Made by a program: the position numbers and the translations under genes. A stretch of DNA of 64,000 bases from Diorhabda sublineata (taxonomy: Eukaryota; Arthropoda; Insecta; Coleoptera; Chrysomelidae): contig NC_079482.1 of assembly GCF_026230105.1 (NCBI RefSeq), forward strand, positions 18,166,001-18,230,000, given 5' to 3'. Positions 1-10,233 of the stretch are shown one piece after another (the stretch's first letter is position 1; every line of letters begins with the position of its first letter). The notes under the pieces were generated by a model, which was not told the DNA's origin, searched no databases, and was given only the letters and a program-made list of their open reading frames with translations.

Positions 1-1689
1 ATACTCCTGAATTTGATTTGTGACCTTAGAATATGGAAATTAGTGAATATGAGCCATCATATAAGCAATTTCGGAATCATGAGGGAAGAATAATGGAAAG
101 AAGTTCTTTCACACATTCCTGATATAAAATAGTCAGATTTGTACCGCACTTCGAGGAATGCCATCAATATTTGGTAAAATATTTTGGCCAGTACAGCACT
201 TCGTTAGCATAGGTACCTCGTACAAAAATTCGATGGTCACATATTATAAAAGAGATGATGACTGGGCTCTTCTCGAAAAGCTAATGCATTAGAAAATTAG
301 AAAGGTAATGTCTGCTGACTGATGTATCATCAGAATTTGTCGATTACATTATACACCAGCGTCCAAAAACAGATAAAATGCTCCTGGTCACACTGCTGTA
401 GGAACTATCGAAAATTTTTTTCGCCAAACAGCCTTTTTTTTTAATTGAAACCTTACATGGTGAAATACTTAATGGCGAAATGAAGCAATGATAGCCTATG
501 GAGAGCACATTCAATAAATTTCAAAATAGTACTGGTCAGAAATTTTTGGCTCATGACATTAATGAATGAACAAGCGTGTAGAGTTTTGGAAAAATATATT
601 AACAAAATGAAATGAAATTTTTTATACTGTATATACAAATTATTAGCATGATTTTGATATATAATTCAGGAATCAGTTTAAATAAATACAATCAGTTCAA
701 TAGAAAGTTTCACAACTGATAAGAAGAATAAATCAATATCTGAAGGTAAGATGGAAACTTCTTCAAAATCTGAAACTTTCTCAGCCCATCTCGGTTTAAA
801 GGCAAATATAACCCTGGTCAGAAAGTTATGGAGTAACGTCATACATAATGATTGGTCTGATAGAATTAGAAAGTTAACTGTAAGAATATGTTCAAAGGAA
901 AAAACGGTGGAAATATAGTGAATTTGATAAATATACATTTCAGTTAAAAATACCGAATACTATAAGAAATCTCAATACTTATCGAAAAAATTCTTTTGGC
1001 TATATATCAATAATTTAAATAGGTGCTTAATATTCTTACCATATTGTGAATTGCTGAATTTTCTCATCGAAATATTTGAAATATGATCAATTACAAAATA
1101 TAAGATAGCGTAAGAGGAAATTATGTTAAAAAATTCAATGAAATAATAGTTCACTAGTTGGTGTTAGTATATTCACTGAACGAAATAAACCTGTGTAACT
1201 TTTAATTAATCAAAACCGTTGAGATCTACTAATAAAGTATGTCGCGTGCTTATCCAAATTTTAACCTAAAATGAAGGGTTTTGCTTGCGAAACAAAAATA
1301 TGACTGAAGATTTTTAAGAGAACAAACGGTAGCATACATATTATGGATGCTATAATTAATAATCACGTTGTTATTAAACAGTTACTCCCTTACAAGTAAT
1401 TTGATTTACTTAGATTGAAATTGCAGTTGATAGCAGGCCACAGAGAGGCATCTACTTTGGCATCAACTATTTGTTATACTAATTAATAAAGTTAAAGAAT
1501 GTAATACAAAAATGTTGTGAAAAAGGGACGTTTCGAATAAAGTTATCCATAGTTATCTTGTTCAATTCAGGGTTCAATAGTCACCACCTATAATACGACA
1601 AACAAGCTTGAAACAACGAAAAAAGTGGGAGCAATCATATATACTGTAACAGATCACGAGGACAGCCTTTTTCTGTTACTTAACCTATG
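1..1689. other. no gene recognised
   Basis: This is AT-rich sequence. Short open frames on the minus strand at 453-638, 678-938 and 972-1154 have biased hydrophobic, low-complexity translations with no family signature, so they are not called. No RNA gene, terminal repeat or TSD was seen. Confidence 0.5.
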
Positions 1690-2935
1690 CACAATATTCT
1701 CTAGATCTAGTATCTAGTGACTTTTACTGTTTCAGTCTCCAAAATATGACTCTGAAGGCAGATTTTCATTTAACGTTTTCAATTAGATACATCCACCATG
1801 ATATATATGCTCTAAATCTCGGCTCTGCTGATTTTTTCCTACTTCCCAATAAATTTTTATCAAAGGTTTTCAACTACATTGGTCAAATAAGCATCGTGCT
1901 CTCCATATTTAGCCTCCGGTAACTTTTCCTTTTTGTAACTTGAAATTTGGCTAAGAACCGAATTTTATTGAAACTTATCAACCAAACTATTTGATTGTGT
2001 ACCCAATTCTCCTGATTCAGCCCTTATTGACAACTTTCTATTTCCTAATCTGAAAATTCGTCTTCAGATATGGATTTTCATCAATAATCTTCATCTTCAT
2101 CGGTCAACTTATATTCTTCAGATCTAGCCTATGGTGACATCCTTTTTCTAACTTAATGTTTGGATGCAAATTCGCCTTAAAAAATATATTTTCATCAAAA
2201 TTTTTCAACTATTTTGGTCAACTATGCACAACATTCTCCAGATCTGGTCTCAGTTGAGTTTTATATTTTCTAACATGAAAATGGCTTGAAAAAATGTGAT
2301 TTTTGTTGAAAATTTTTATATATCGAGCAACAAATTCTCCTGATTTAGCCTCCAGTGACTTCTCAAGTTTCATAGCTTCAAAATTGATCTTGTAAGAGAG
2401 ATTTTCATCAAAAGTTTTCAACTAGACTGGTCAACTGTGCACCATATTCCTTTGGCCTAGCCTCTTATGACTTTTACTGTTTTCTAACTTGAATTAACGA
2501 TTTTCATCGAAACTTAGATCCTGCACCGATATTTCCTGATTTAGCCTATAGTGCCATTATCCTGTTTCCTAGCCTAAAAATTCGTCTTGAAAAACAGATC
2601 TGGTCTCTGTTGACTGTTCTAGTTTCTAACTAGAAACTGGCTTGAAAAACTGTGATTTTCATTGAAACTTTTTAACCAGACTTTTAGATCCTGTACCGAA
2701 TTTTCCTGATTTAGCCTCTAGTGATATTTTCCTGTTTTCTAGCCTGAAAATTCGTCTTGATAAACAGATTTTCATCAAAAGTTTTTGACTACTTGATCAA
2801 ATATGCATTGTACTGTCCCGACTTAGCCTCCTTGAAATTCGGTTAAAAAAACCATCTTCAATGAAACTGTTCGATCATACACCAAATACTCCTGACTTAG
2901 CACTTAGTCACAACTTCACATTGGTCAATTTACTA
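1690..2935 (+). repeat. degenerate ~105-bp tandem array derived from mariner transposase sequence
   Basis: About 13 diverged units follow each other. The seed (T)CTCC(T/A)GAT(T/C)T(A/G)G begins near 1699, 1810, 1900, 2008, 2115, 2235, 2336, 2449, 2535, 2595, 2705, 2816 and 2889, so most units are 100-120 bp and a few are shorter. Read on the plus strand in the seed frame, many units give the mariner block that normally reads SPDLAPSDFFLFPxLK: SPDLASSDIFLFSSLKIRL near 2705, FPDLAYSAIILFPSLKIRL near 2535, SPDSALIDNFLFPNLKIRL near 2008, and SPDLASSDFSSFIASKL near 2336. The preceding codons read VNYAQHSPDL near 2217, matching the usual mariner (L)xDHPPYSPDL. After the block many units read (R/I)F(S/I)(S/I)K, like mariner KRFSSDEE. 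The array is seen directly; its origin from an MLE is inferred. Confidence 0.75.
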
Positions 2936-3080
2936 AATTGGCAAAGCTATTTATAAAATATTACCTAAAATTGAAATGCCTCTTTGGCATTTAATTATGC
3001 AAATTTTCCACTGATGAATTTGGTGTCGCCGAGAGCAGTTTGATATCTCAATAAAAGTATTATATCAATTATATCTAATA

Positions 3081-3445
3081 CAGGGTGTTTCGGGACTTTA
3101 TCAGTATACAATTAATCTTTTATCAACTCGTTGTTTATCTAGAAACTGACGAGCTTAGCTTAGGCTTCCTGAATGTTTCTCACGGTTTCCTTGGCATGTA
3201 CAACGATCTAAAAATCTACATATCTCCTAAGCCATAATTTTTTATTGAGTACCTACCAGATAGTAGTGTAGGAGTATTCATTCACATTTCTAATCATCCA
3301 TCATAAATTCATAATGTTCTAATGTATGATTTAGAAAATATACCTAAATATAAGTTCCTCATTTCTCAACATTGAAGGCCTATAACTTCACAGCAGTATT
3401 TTCACGTCATCTAGCCATTTCTTGCATCCGTCCCGAATCATCCTG
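3081..3445. mobile_element. 365-bp TIR element (MITE-like), TA flanks
   Basis: The left end reads CAGGGTGTTTCGGGA. The right end, read on the minus strand, is CAGGATGATTCGGGA, so 13 of 15 bases match. Both ends are bordered by TA (3079-3080 and 3446-3447), the TSD expected of Tc1/mariner-type elements. No coding frame is visible inside. An internal block (cggtttccttggcatgtac followed by an AT-rich stretch) recurs in diverged form near 21070-21150, so this is a dispersed family. Superfamily assignment rests only on the TA flanks. Confidence 0.65.
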
Positions 3446-3447
3446 TA

Positions 3448-3988
3448 TATTAATGTTTTAATTAGTTAATAATATGAATTTTAGAGGTCACGGCGTAATG
3501 CGCATGGTTAGATTTGGTCAAAGTTTGAGTGATATAACGACGAGACGTGGGTGCGGAGGAACGATAGAGAAAAGGAGCTATCTTAGCTGTTTTTAAAAAC
3601 AAACTGATACCTGTATGCTTTCATGTGTTTTGATCAAGTAGAACGACAAATTTCTCCATTTAATTTGGTTACATATACGCTGGTGTTTACGTAAACGATA
3701 AGACTTTTCATCGAGGGACAACTTCTAGCCTTTGTCGTAGTGGAGCTGATGCCACCAGCCCCATAGCTGTGATGTATGATACACGAGAGTGCTAGAGGTT
3801 GAATATGTTAATCGCCAAGGAGAATCGGGAGTAGAAATGAACCAACTACTGGGCTAAGGACTTCTAAACTGTTCCATTCTCTTAGTACATAAATTCTTAT
3901 AGTTTTGTGTCTTTTATATGATAAAATTTTTGTTACAATTTTTTTAACGATCTACAGCTGTGGATTGAAATATTTTATTTTGGCAATC
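3448..3988. other. no gene recognised
   Basis: This unique-looking sequence lies between the TIR element and the AT tract. 3490-3560 and 3720-3840 are less AT-rich than their surroundings, but no open frame, splice-bounded exon or repeat was supported. Confidence 0.4.

Positions 3989-3989
<1 letters not shown>

Positions 3990-4050
<61 letters not shown>
3990..4050. repeat. (AT)30 microsatellite
   Basis: This is an uninterrupted AT dinucleotide run of about 60 bp. The open frame through it (3905-4186) translates to alternating I and Y and is an artefact. Confidence 0.95.
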
Positions 4051-4052
<2 letters not shown>

Positions 4053-4061
4053 CCATTTTAG

Positions 4062-4540
4062 TCTCATTTTATTTAGAATATGACTTTCTAGACACTTTTT
4101 ATTCAAATTCTAACTTTCAAAATACTTTTTTGAGTTTTCAAAACCCTTCTTATCTAGATTCTGACTTTCGCAATATATTTTTTTAATTGTCAAAGTTTTC
4201 TAGACATATTTCATACTCTAACTTTCCAGAAACGTTATTCAAGACTTTTCTAAATACTTGTCATTCAGATTCTGACTTTATAGACACTCTTTATTCAAAT
4301 ACTGGCTTCCGAAATACTTTTTTTGAGTTTTTAAAACCTTTCCAGTCACTTTTAACTTAAAGTATGACTTTCTAGACACTCTTTATTCAAATGCTGACTT
4401 TCAAAATGCTTTTTTGAATTTTCAAAACTTTCTAGACACTTTTTATCTAGATTCTGGCTCTATAAATATTTTTCTCTGATTGTCAAAAGTTTTCTAAACA
4501 TATTTCAAATTCTAACTTTCTAGATACGTTTTCTAATATT
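4062..4540. repeat. degenerate tandem array with ~281-bp higher-order period
   Basis: Short motifs of about 30-40 bp alternate throughout: gactttctagacact(t/c)tttattcaaat, then gactttcaaaat(a/g)cttttttga(g/a)ttttcaaaac, then tctagattctg(a/g)ct. A composite block starting at 4081 (tgactttctagacacttttt) recurs at about 4362 in the same order, giving a superperiod near 281 bp. The tail motif (gtttctagacatatttca) also appears in both halves. The array ends about 40 bp before the acceptor of the EGF exon, so it lies in the gene's preceding intron if that exon call is right. Confidence 0.7.
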
Positions 4541-4575
4541 CAAAACATAACTTATGAGTTTGTGTTCTATTCTAG

Positions 4576-4716
4576 AAAGTAAATATACTACGAGGATTCT
4601 TCCAAACATCTCAACACAACTCCAGTCACACCTTGTACGAATATCGGACAACCCGATACAGAAACTGGTAGTAGAATGTCCTTCGGGATTTCGAAAAAAA
4701 GGAACACGCTGCATCG
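4576..4716 (+). CDS. penultimate exon of a secreted EGF-like protein gene
   Basis: This is an internal exon of a host gene. A pyrimidine-containing acceptor (ttctattctag) ends at 4575 and a donor GTACGT begins at 4717. The frame stays open across the exon and ends with CPSGFRKKGTRCI, a cysteine-spaced segment of the kind that precedes calcium-binding EGF repeats in fibrillin- and fibulin-type extracellular proteins. The preceding ~30 residues (KYTTRILPNISTQLQSHLVR and on) have no recognised domain. Joining to the next exon restores the frame and completes DINEC, which supports the splice sites. Upstream exons were not found and probably lie before this window or in the first 4.5 kb. The 5' limit could be wrong: an ATG at 4554 is in the same frame, but the acceptor reading explains the structure better. 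Confidence 0.7.
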
Positions 4717-4784
4717 GTACGTTTCATAAATCCAATATTTCTAATCCTGTTGATCAAAAGAGACTAAATCAGGTCTATTTTCAG
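4717..4784 (+). other. 68-bp GT-AG intron
   Basis: The intron runs from GTACGTTT to TATTTTCAG. Removing it joins ...TRCI to DINECDQEDCPP in frame. The size is typical of short insect introns. It contains no repeats. Confidence 0.75.
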
Positions 4785-5107
4785 ATATAAACGAATGCGA
4801 TCAAGAAGATTGTCCGCCGGCTGGTGATATTTTGTTTGCAGACGCTGCTGACGAAGACGAATACGACGATGAAGACTACGATGAAGAAAATTATAGCGAC
4901 GATTACGAAGAAGAAGAATATGTAGATCCGAGGATTAAAAATGTTGAAGAAAACGCTAAAAAAGATCGACACGATGAAGATTACGAAGATATTAAGGCTT
5001 CAAATGAAGAAATATCATCGAATACTTCTAAAGATACCAAAAGTGAAGAAACAACAATAAAAACAGTTGAAATCGATAGAACTACTATACACCTTTGCTT
5101 TGATTAG
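4785..5107 (+). CDS. last exon: EGF cysteines plus acidic C-terminal tail
   Basis: This is the terminal exon, closing with TAG at 5105-5107. It opens with DINECDQEDCPPAGD, the start of a calcium-binding-EGF-like repeat (D-I-N-E-C plus a following cysteine). The repeat does not continue to six cysteines. Instead the chain becomes strongly acidic for about 35 residues, rich in D, E and Y (for example DADEDEYDDEDYDEENYSDD written from 4841 on), then a mixed charged Lys/Glu/Ser/Thr tail. The codons are well behaved and there are no breaks. The likely product is extracellular, with the acidic tail perhaps binding calcium or basic partners; that is inference. No specific family name is claimed. A minus-strand open frame at 4781-4972 is the antisense shadow of the acidic codons. 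Confidence 0.75.
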
Positions 5108-5158
5108 TAAATACCGAAGATTAGTTATTTATCATTAGTTCTTGATATTACTAATATT

Positions 5159-5168
5159 AATAAATAAA
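5159..5168 (+). promoter_or_regulatory. overlapping polyadenylation signals
   Basis: Two overlapping AATAAA hexamers (5159-5164 and 5163-5168) lie about 55 bp after the stop codon of the EGF-like gene, as expected for its 3' end. Confidence 0.6.
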
Positions 5169-5169
5169 A

Positions 5170-7329
5170 ATTAGAAGTTATTTAATTACCGCCTTCCTTG
5201 TCCAAGAATCGGCATGGTGGCTTAGCTAACTATTAATATAATTCAGCTTTGAAGATTTTTGTTTAATTATATTCACCTTTGCTGAAAAACTGATACTGAT
5301 GTTTTGAATTCAATTTCTCGTTTACTTAGCATCCTGTAATATTGGTGAGAATACCTATCGTTGAAAATTCATTCATCTATTCTTTTTAATTACTCATTGT
5401 TGTCTACTCTTAAGATATTAAGTGATATTATCGACATTGATGACTTTACTAATTATTTATATTCCTTGCCACGTTGTTGTAAATAGACTCAAGTCTTTAA
5501 TCAAACTTTGTAATCACCAGTATTTGGGTAACTTAGAGCTTTATGCTTTGATACAAGGCAAACATAATTATTGGATTTAAACGTAAATCAAGTGAGAGAA
5601 CGTTATCTCCGATGAAACACAAATAATTGAATTCGATGTATACTTTAAATAGATTATTTTGGAAAATAAAATCCATCATATCCTTTTTTTGCTTCATATA
5701 TGCGGTTATTGAGAAAAGATAATATGTTTTTCAAAAATCAAAATAACCAAGCATACGGCATACTTTTATCTTACAAAAAAGTGTTGTAGAAAATTTTATT
5801 TGTAGCAAATACGTCCAACATAGAATGAATTCAAGTATTTAAGTTAATACTGATTGAACAATAATTATTTTATCCAAGATTTTCCCGAAACTCTGGGTGG
5901 TTGAATTTCTAACGTATGTTATTTTAGTTCACAGTAGACCTAGACTGAGACATAAGGAAATTGTATGACTTGAGAAAGATCTCTTATGACTCTTTTCTAG
6001 AGGTATGTATGCTACAGCTGTTGGAACAGTTCAGAGTATGATTGCTACTATTTGTGGCGGATTCAAGGAAGTTAATTATGTGCTTCGGGATTCCGCCCTC
6101 TACTCCACAAAATTTGTAGTTTGTGTTTTCAAATTTTTTTCTCTCAATGTATTCATTTAAGTAACAGTCAGAAACCCCATGAGAATACGAAGATTCGGCC
6201 TGTTTAGGTGCATGTATTTTATTACACCTTTCGCGGTCGTCGTTTCCATCTAAATCAGATGAAGACTTCTATTCGAGTGCTTGGCTGTGTTCACAATAAG
6301 CGAATTTCGAAAAAACTGAAAAATTTTTGATTTATCTCTTAAAATGTCATTTCTTCTTAGCACTTCTGCGTTTTCTTTTAGAATTGTCTCTCTTACTCAT
6401 ATGAAGTATATTTCTAAAATGTATTTTCTTTACTATTCCAACAATTCCTTTGATATAACATAGGTACTCAACCTCAGGAATCTTTCTATATCGTTTACTT
6501 TCGTTTACAATACCTCACCGAAGTCGTTAAGCTATTCAAAAATGGAAAGTAGCAAAAGCAATTGGATTAAATGATTATTATTCAAAAAAAAAAAATCTGA
6601 AATGTATGCATACATGTGAATGAGTATTTTCCTCCCAGTCTCCTTCGTTGTTATGCCAAACAATGTAGACGCTAATTTCCTGTTGCGAGGATATTGCCAT
6701 CATACTAAAGTACATTTTTGTTTGTGGAAATCTCCAGCTGATAAATTGAAGTTTGGCTATAAAACTGAAACGTATTCACTACTTTCCAATTGAAAGCAAG
6801 AATAGGTTGTTATTTTAATGTATAAATAAGAGATCGAATTGTTTGCTGACCACTTATGGAAAGAGAATAATCGGGATATAAACTAGGACATGGGTGTGGC
6901 AAGTGTAAATATTGGATAGTTGGTATATTTCAAACGTCATTGAGCTAAACACTGCCTATTACTGTAAACCGCTTTGTACCCAACATTCTTCAAAACAGTT
7001 TTTTTTACTTTATAGAATCAACGGAAAAATATCGAGTCTACGTAAACTGGAAAGCGCCTAAGCCGCCAGTTCTTTCTAGGTATACGAATCATAATAGAAA
7101 AATTAGTAGTCAAAGTGACTAATTGCGATATATTTATTAAAAAAGTTATGGAAGAAAATAATCTTGAATAACAATGAAAAATTATAGTTATTGTGTATAT
7201 CAGTATCACAGATATTACAAGCTACCAAGAAAGAAAATATAAAGAAATATACTCCTACTTTATCCCTAAAACGTTTGCTGAAAATCGTCTTCTAAAAGGT
7301 CTTTCTGAACGAATACTGCATTTTTCCCC
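5170..7329. other. no gene recognised
   Basis: This intergenic sequence has one notable frame. A plus-strand stretch near 6000-6160 is open for about 50 codons after a possible acceptor (cttttctag) and reads RGMYATAVGTVQSMIATICG, but nothing around it confirms an exon. A short poly-A run lies at 6584-6594. No repeats or RNA genes were seen. Confidence 0.4.
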
Positions 7330-7620
7330 CTGACTCTGTTTTACCGATACTATTACGGCTAATGTTCTTCCGGGCTGTCTTACATAATCCCATCTAAAGC
7401 AGTTTTCGCAAGACCTACTCGACAGGGAGACATGGCTTATGAACACCGAACTCGTCTGCAGAAGCCCAGAACTTCAATTTATCGGAACTTATTTCTTTGG
7501 AGAAGTGCAAGCCTTGGAATCTGCTACCAAGGTACATCTTTCCCGAGCACTACAATCTCAAGTTCAAGATCAATATCCACACGGCATGCACACTCGAACT
7601 ACTCGAGTGTAAAAACAGCT
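7330..7620 (+). mobile_element. LINE 3' end (Jockey/CR1-like family, copy A)
   Basis: A frameshifted read gives LFYRYYYG, then ARPTRQGDMAYEH, RTSIYRNLFLWRSASL, WNLLPRYIFPEHYNL and KFKINIH. This is the conserved C-terminal end of insect non-LTR reverse transcriptases, which commonly read LFYRYYHG...RTSxYxxSFFxRxxxLWNxLP...YNLQxFK. It has one in-frame stop and one shift near 7520. The 3' trailer actactcgagt is shared with the copies at 16.2, 46.7 and 61.9 kb. It is truncated at the 5' end and inactive. Confidence 0.75.
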
Positions 7621-8875
7621 TCAACGCACTTAAATGTTGACTCTATCATAATAAACCATGATTCGTCACGTTTTTGGAACATAGTATGTTAAGTAGCATT
7701 CAAAGTATCAGTACAAATATTCTTGCAAGTTTCTTCTTGTTCAAAAGTGAGAATTATAGGTACTAGATCGGAACACTTTTCGAACGTTAAAAATGTCATA
7801 TAAAATTCTTTATCAATTCCTACAGTTCCAGCAATCATACAAGAGTTAACTAATGGTCAGATTGGATCATATTACCAATTTTTTGATATAATTAGATAAG
7901 TAATTATTTAAAATGGAATATCATTTAATACGAAGGTTACAAATGAAAAACAGGAAAGATTATGTAAAGAATAAGGCTGATATTGAAGTGGAGAGAAGTA
8001 GTGATATGACCGAAATAGAAAAGCGAAAGCAGAGAAAGAATACAGAGAAAAGTTAAAAGGTTTAGAAAATCTAATACTCTACTACAATCGGGAGAACAGG
8101 TAGCCAGTGACACTCTTCGAAAAGATAAGTATACCGATAAATGGAAATGTAGGAAGAAACTATAGTCCAAATGGAGAAGAAACTTCAATATTTAAAGGAA
8201 AAACAAATCCAAAGAAGAGAAGCAAAAATGAAAACTGTCTTGAGTACTATCAAGAATGTTGATGCGTGACAATATTTGGAAATTTCAACTGGATCCAAAG
8301 GATCATTCGACAATATTTTTATTTTGATAATGATATTGGGGATTTAGGAAAATAATAAATTTTGGTTTGTATCTTAAATATTTTTTTCGGTGGACTTGTC
8401 GTTCAGGACAGAATTTATTATCAACTTTCTGCCGTTACTTATATTTTGAAGTAGACTATTATTTTAGGTCGAAAGACTCAAATTTAGAAAACTCTTCAAG
8501 CCTTAAACTGTTATTAGGATAAATTATGAAGATGAGCTTACTTATTCATAAAAAAAAATTCATGATTATTGAGAGTGATTGTCCTTAAGTGAAATTGATA
8601 TAGCAATATGAATAAATAACTGTTATTCAAACACAATTTAAATATTTCCTCAGTTATTTCTTATGACATCAATATAATTATTTCGGAAACATTTTTGTCA
8701 CTCCATGAACATCATAATATTAATATTATAATCAAATTCGCATTAATTGAGCTATTTTGTTAGAAAAAAACCAACAAAACTTTCACCCTGTTTATCTATA
8801 TTTCTTTCAATATCAATAACAGATTATAAAACCCCTTACCGACAATTTTGTTTGATCTACCATGGTCGTAGATAA
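7621..8875. other. no gene; purine-rich stretch at 7940-8240
   Basis: The plus strand at 7943-8240 is rich in A and G and gives Lys/Glu/Arg-rich translations broken by stops and shifts (for example KAEKEYREKLKGLENL). This could be a decayed coiled-coil coding region or simple compositional bias. No family could be named. The rest is AT-rich and featureless. Confidence 0.3.
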
Positions 8876-10233
8876 CTCATTTTATAAATTTATTATTTTT
8901 ATAAATATTTTTGAAATCGTATGAGAGAAAATATTCGTTAAGTGGGAATCGAAACATTATTAATTGGAAGGCATTATACGCCGTTTTTTAGACATATGCA
9001 CTTAATTGTAGTCCTACTTTGAACTTGGGAAAAAATCATAATAATACCTCGTCAACTTGCTACAACTGAATATTAAATTATAAAACGTGAATAGACGAGT
9101 AAAATGTATCTGCCTGATATAGAGTTTGGTTTAAACAGGGTACCAGACGTGAACTGAGCCCTTTTTGTACCTCATTCGTCTATTAAAACTTCGGTAGTGA
9201 CGGAACTGACGCAAATAATCTTGTCTCCATCGAACTATCCTTGACGATTCGGTTATTGCCATCCGTTTATTCAGTAGTCTGAGAAGAGTATGACTCTATT
9301 ATTTGCACTTGTGAATATAATAAATTTTCTCTAATTTTAGACCTTTGATAACAGTGAGCAATTCTTTGTTTCTTGGGCCTTTTTTACTATCGCTGACAGG
9401 AATACCATTTATTTTTTCATACATAAATGCTGAATTTTAGCTTTGTTACTACTACTACTTGGTACTTAAGGAGTTCCTGCGAATAGTAAGATGCGTTGTC
9501 CATAAAGATTACTGACTATAGTGGAATAATAGGTAAGAGATGTTGATTAAACCACTTTTCAAATAATTCTGCTGTCATATCTCCATGATAATCAGCTGCA
9601 CAGCAATTTTTACTATTATCAACCCAACCAAAATTTACTACATCGTGACTGTCAAACCATTTTTCATCTAGATAAATTAGGTGTCTATTAGAACTTCGGT
9701 ATTCTTTTATCTGACGCAAATAATCTCGTTGCCATCGAATGATTCGGTTATTGCCATCCGTTTATTCAGTTTTTTGTGTTTAAAACCACATGCTGACTGA
9801 TGAAACTTGACTTAATGTTTCTAAACTCGTATAATAGTATTCTGCATAATCTGCTACCTTTTGCTGTATTACTTCTAACGTCGCAACTCTGTTCTCCTTA
9901 TATAAACTATAAATTATCCTACGTATAAAACCTTGAGTAGTTTTGAGTCACCTGATTTCAGTTTTTCTTTACATGGTTTTCTTTACGGTTATGTGAATGA
10001 TCCACAGTAACCCAACAGCAAGTTTATTTACTCTAGTTAATTCAGCAATTCTTATTATGATTGCATAATCAGATTGCTGAATATTTTCCTTTCTTAAACA
10101 TTCGAATATATTTAAAATAACTTGATGTGTTTGTATATCTAAATCTTTATTAATATCAAATTAATAACTATCTTTATTCTCACTACCCTATGCAATGTCT
10201 TTGTCTTCATTCGCCCATGGTCTAAAGAACGCC
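8876..10233 (-). mobile_element. IS630-Tc1-type DDE transposon, copy 1 (decayed)
   Basis: A minus-strand transposase remnant starts with an ATG at 10233-10231. It is broken by several stops. N-terminal pieces read DIQTHQVILNIFECLRKENI and then RIIYSLYKENRVATLEVIQQ, consistent with a helix-turn-helix region. The catalytic part (9719-9516) reads YLDEKWFDSHDVV with the first Asp-Glu, then DYHGDMTAELFEKWFNQHLL. Further downstream VIFMDNASYYSQELLK carries the second Asp. These match insect and cnidarian DDE_3-type transposases (YLDETW...DYHxEM...MDNASYHS). The 3' trailer (8876-9150) is shared with copy 2 at 35847. No clear TIRs or TSD were found, so the limits are those of similarity to copy 2 plus the ATG. 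Confidence 0.75.
9181..9270 (-). repeat. partial duplication of the DDE transposon
   Basis: This block (aacttcggtagtgacgg ... ccatccgtttattcag) repeats the segment at 9685-9765 inside the same element. It matches copy 2 at 36855-36932 even better, sharing ctatccttgacgattcg. It therefore looks like a fragment of a second family member fused into the 3' region, not a local slip. Confidence 0.6.

Noticed and set aside
3905..4186. 93-codon plus-strand open frame
   Set aside because: It is mostly the AT tract translated as Ile/Tyr and runs into a noncoding tandem array.
4781..4972. Minus-strand hydrophobic open frame opposite the acidic exon
   Set aside because: It is the complement of Asp/Glu codons; the plus strand has splice sites, DINEC and a polyadenylation signal.
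7937..8188. 83-codon minus-strand frame
   Set aside because: It is a shadow of purine-rich plus-strand sequence, Phe/Leu/Ser-rich with no motif.
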